Shown piece by piece: positions 63,115 through 64,000 of a DNA stretch of 64,000 nucleotides. The notes below the pieces were generated by a model, which was given only the letters and a program-made list of their open reading frames with translations, had not been told where the DNA came from and made no database searches. The first letter of the stretch is position 1. The number at the start of each line of letters is the position of its first letter. This stretch comes from Ruegeria conchae (GTDB lineage Bacteria > Pseudomonadota > Alphaproteobacteria > Rhodobacterales > Rhodobacteraceae), in assembly GCF_000192475.1 (NCBI RefSeq), contig NZ_AEYW01000025.1, forward strand, positions 62,001-126,000, read 5' to 3'. Made by a program: the position numbers and the translations under genes.

Positions 63115-64000
63115 ATGCGATTTCTGCGGCAAAGCCTTGTAGGTGTGTTCCTGGCGTTTCTGACGCTGGGCCTGTTGATCGTGGCTGTACAGATGATCTC
63201 GGGCGCGGTGCAGGATGTGCTGACGCGGGACAATCAGACCCCCGAGGCGCGGGAACGCATATTCGCCGTCAGTGTCCGCGCCGCCGAACCAGAAACCGTT
63301 ACGCCCTATCTGGAGGCATTTGGTCAGATCCAAAGTCGCCGTCGGCTGGAGCTGCGCGCAGCCTTGGGTGGACGCGTTGTGTCGCTGGCGGATGATTTCG
63401 AAGATGGTGGCACCGTGACGGCTGGTGAGTTGCTGGTTGAGTTGGATCCAGCTGATATGCAGTCAGCCTTAGACCGCGCCAAATCCGATCTTCTGGATGC
63501 CCAGTTTGAAGAACGAGATGCAGAACGCTCGCTTCTGCTGGCGCAGGATGAATTGAAATCAGCCGAAGCGCAGGCCGAGCTACGCGACCGGGCTCTTCAG
63601 CGTCAACAAGACCTACAGACACGAGGCGTTGGCGCGGCAGCCAGTGTTGAAGAGGCGGAACTGGCTGCAACATCTGCTCATCAGGCAGTTCTGGCGCGCA
63701 GGATTGCGTTGGCGCAGGCTGAGTCTCGGGTCGATCAGGCCACCACACTGTTTGCCCGCGCCCGCATCGCGCTGGAAGGAGCCGAGCGTGATCTGGAAGA
63801 CATGACGATCCACGCCGGATTTGACGGGACGTTGACTGAGGTCACTTTGGTTGAAGGCCGGTTGGTCGCGGCCAATGAAAAGCTGGCTGAACTTGTGGAC
63901 CCTAACGCGCTTGAGGTCGCGTTCCGGGTCTCGACCGCGCAATATGTGCGATTGTTGGACGCTCAAGGCGGCTTGATTTCCGCACCAGTCACCGTATCGC
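63115..64000 (+). CDS. RND efflux periplasmic adaptor (HlyD family), 3' end outside window
   Basis: Starts at ATG 63115 and is still open at base 64000, so about 295 residues are seen. An N-terminal anchor helix (SLVGVFLAFLTLGLLIVAV) is followed by a beta-barrel/lipoyl part (GRVVSLADDFEDGGTVTAGE), a long alpha-helical hairpin (about 115-220) and the second lipoyl half (MTIHAGFDGTLTEVTL). It would link an RND pump in the inner membrane to an outer-membrane channel; the pump gene is expected just downstream. Confidence 0.92.
   Translation, partial: MRFLRQSLVGVFLAFLTLGLLIVAVQMISGAVQDVLTRDNQTPEARERIFAVSVRAAEPETVTPYLEAFGQIQSRRRLELRAALGGRVVSLADDFEDGGTVTAGELLVELDPADMQSALDRAKSDLLDAQFEERDAERSLLLAQDELKSAEAQAELRDRALQRQQDLQTRGVGAAASVEEAELAATSAHQAVLARRIALAQAESRVDQATTLFARARIALEGAERDLEDMTIHAGFDGTLTEVTLVEGRLVAANEKLAELVDPNALEVAFRVSTAQYVRLLDAQGGLISAPVTVS

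Overview
The window looks like a chromosomal segment of an alphaproteobacterium of the Rhodobacterales (Roseobacter group, Ruegeria-like). This is inferred from gene content and protein style: moderately high GC, many ATGA-overlapping operons, a UbiA/COQ9 ubiquinone set, the plant-type GshA, the uvrC-pgsA-moaD-moaE order, and a pyrB gene paired with a dihydroorotase homologue that has lost its active site. No phage, insertion sequence, integrase or CRISPR array was seen.

Layout. 1-2180: the end of a sodium:alanine symporter, then rpmI-rplT with a strong terminator. 2211-9497: a LysR regulator divergent from a dipeptidase and a five-gene oligo/dipeptide ABC importer. 9614-13082: an eroded stretch with tRNA-Ser(GCT), the 3' remnant of a 2-hydroxyacid dehydrogenase, an AbrB-like membrane protein divergent from a GntR regulator, and a clearly broken tricarballylate dehydrogenase (tcuA-like) gene. 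13383-16634: a FecR-domain protein and a CHASE2-cyclase. 16871-18969: hemC and hemE, divergent. 19028-25396: a CoA-transferase/racemase family protein, CoxG-like protein, two-gene ABC exporter, SohB-type protease, small zinc-ribbon protein, CaCA antiporter and pteridine-reductase-type SDR. 25577-29995: a possible leader ORF, then uvrC, an EamA exporter on the other strand, pgsA, moaD, moaE.

30045-38677: a secreted protein, a coiled-coil protein and OmpA/BON protein, ubiA divergent from rsmE, GNAT, a membrane protein, gshA, pheS. 38686-40859: material lying between pheS and pheT, namely two small AT-richer membrane-protein genes, a block of long palindromes, a secreted esterase and a cupin. 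40937-48622: pheT, ytoQ-like, GST, MscS channel, ald divergent from an Lrp-type regulator, and ppk2. 48675-55575: a CAP-domain protein with acidic repeats, rpsU, COQ9, two quinone oxidoreductases, a DUF2189 protein, an outer-membrane barrel and a YHS protein. 55748-59723: a tightly overlapping minus-strand operon pyrB - two small membrane proteins - pyrX - plsY - small protein. 59784-64000: a cysteine-rich secreted protein, a uracil-DNA glycosylase-like protein, a metallophosphoesterase, a LysE exporter, moaB, and the start of an RND efflux adaptor cut by the window end.

Most of the window is ordinary core genome. The least ordinary parts are the decayed catabolic locus at 9.6-13.1 kb, the palindrome-rich interval between pheS and pheT, the catalytically dead PyrX, and the short leader-ORF region before uvrC, which carries a consensus DnaA box. 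I did not see a convincing wholly new multi-gene system.
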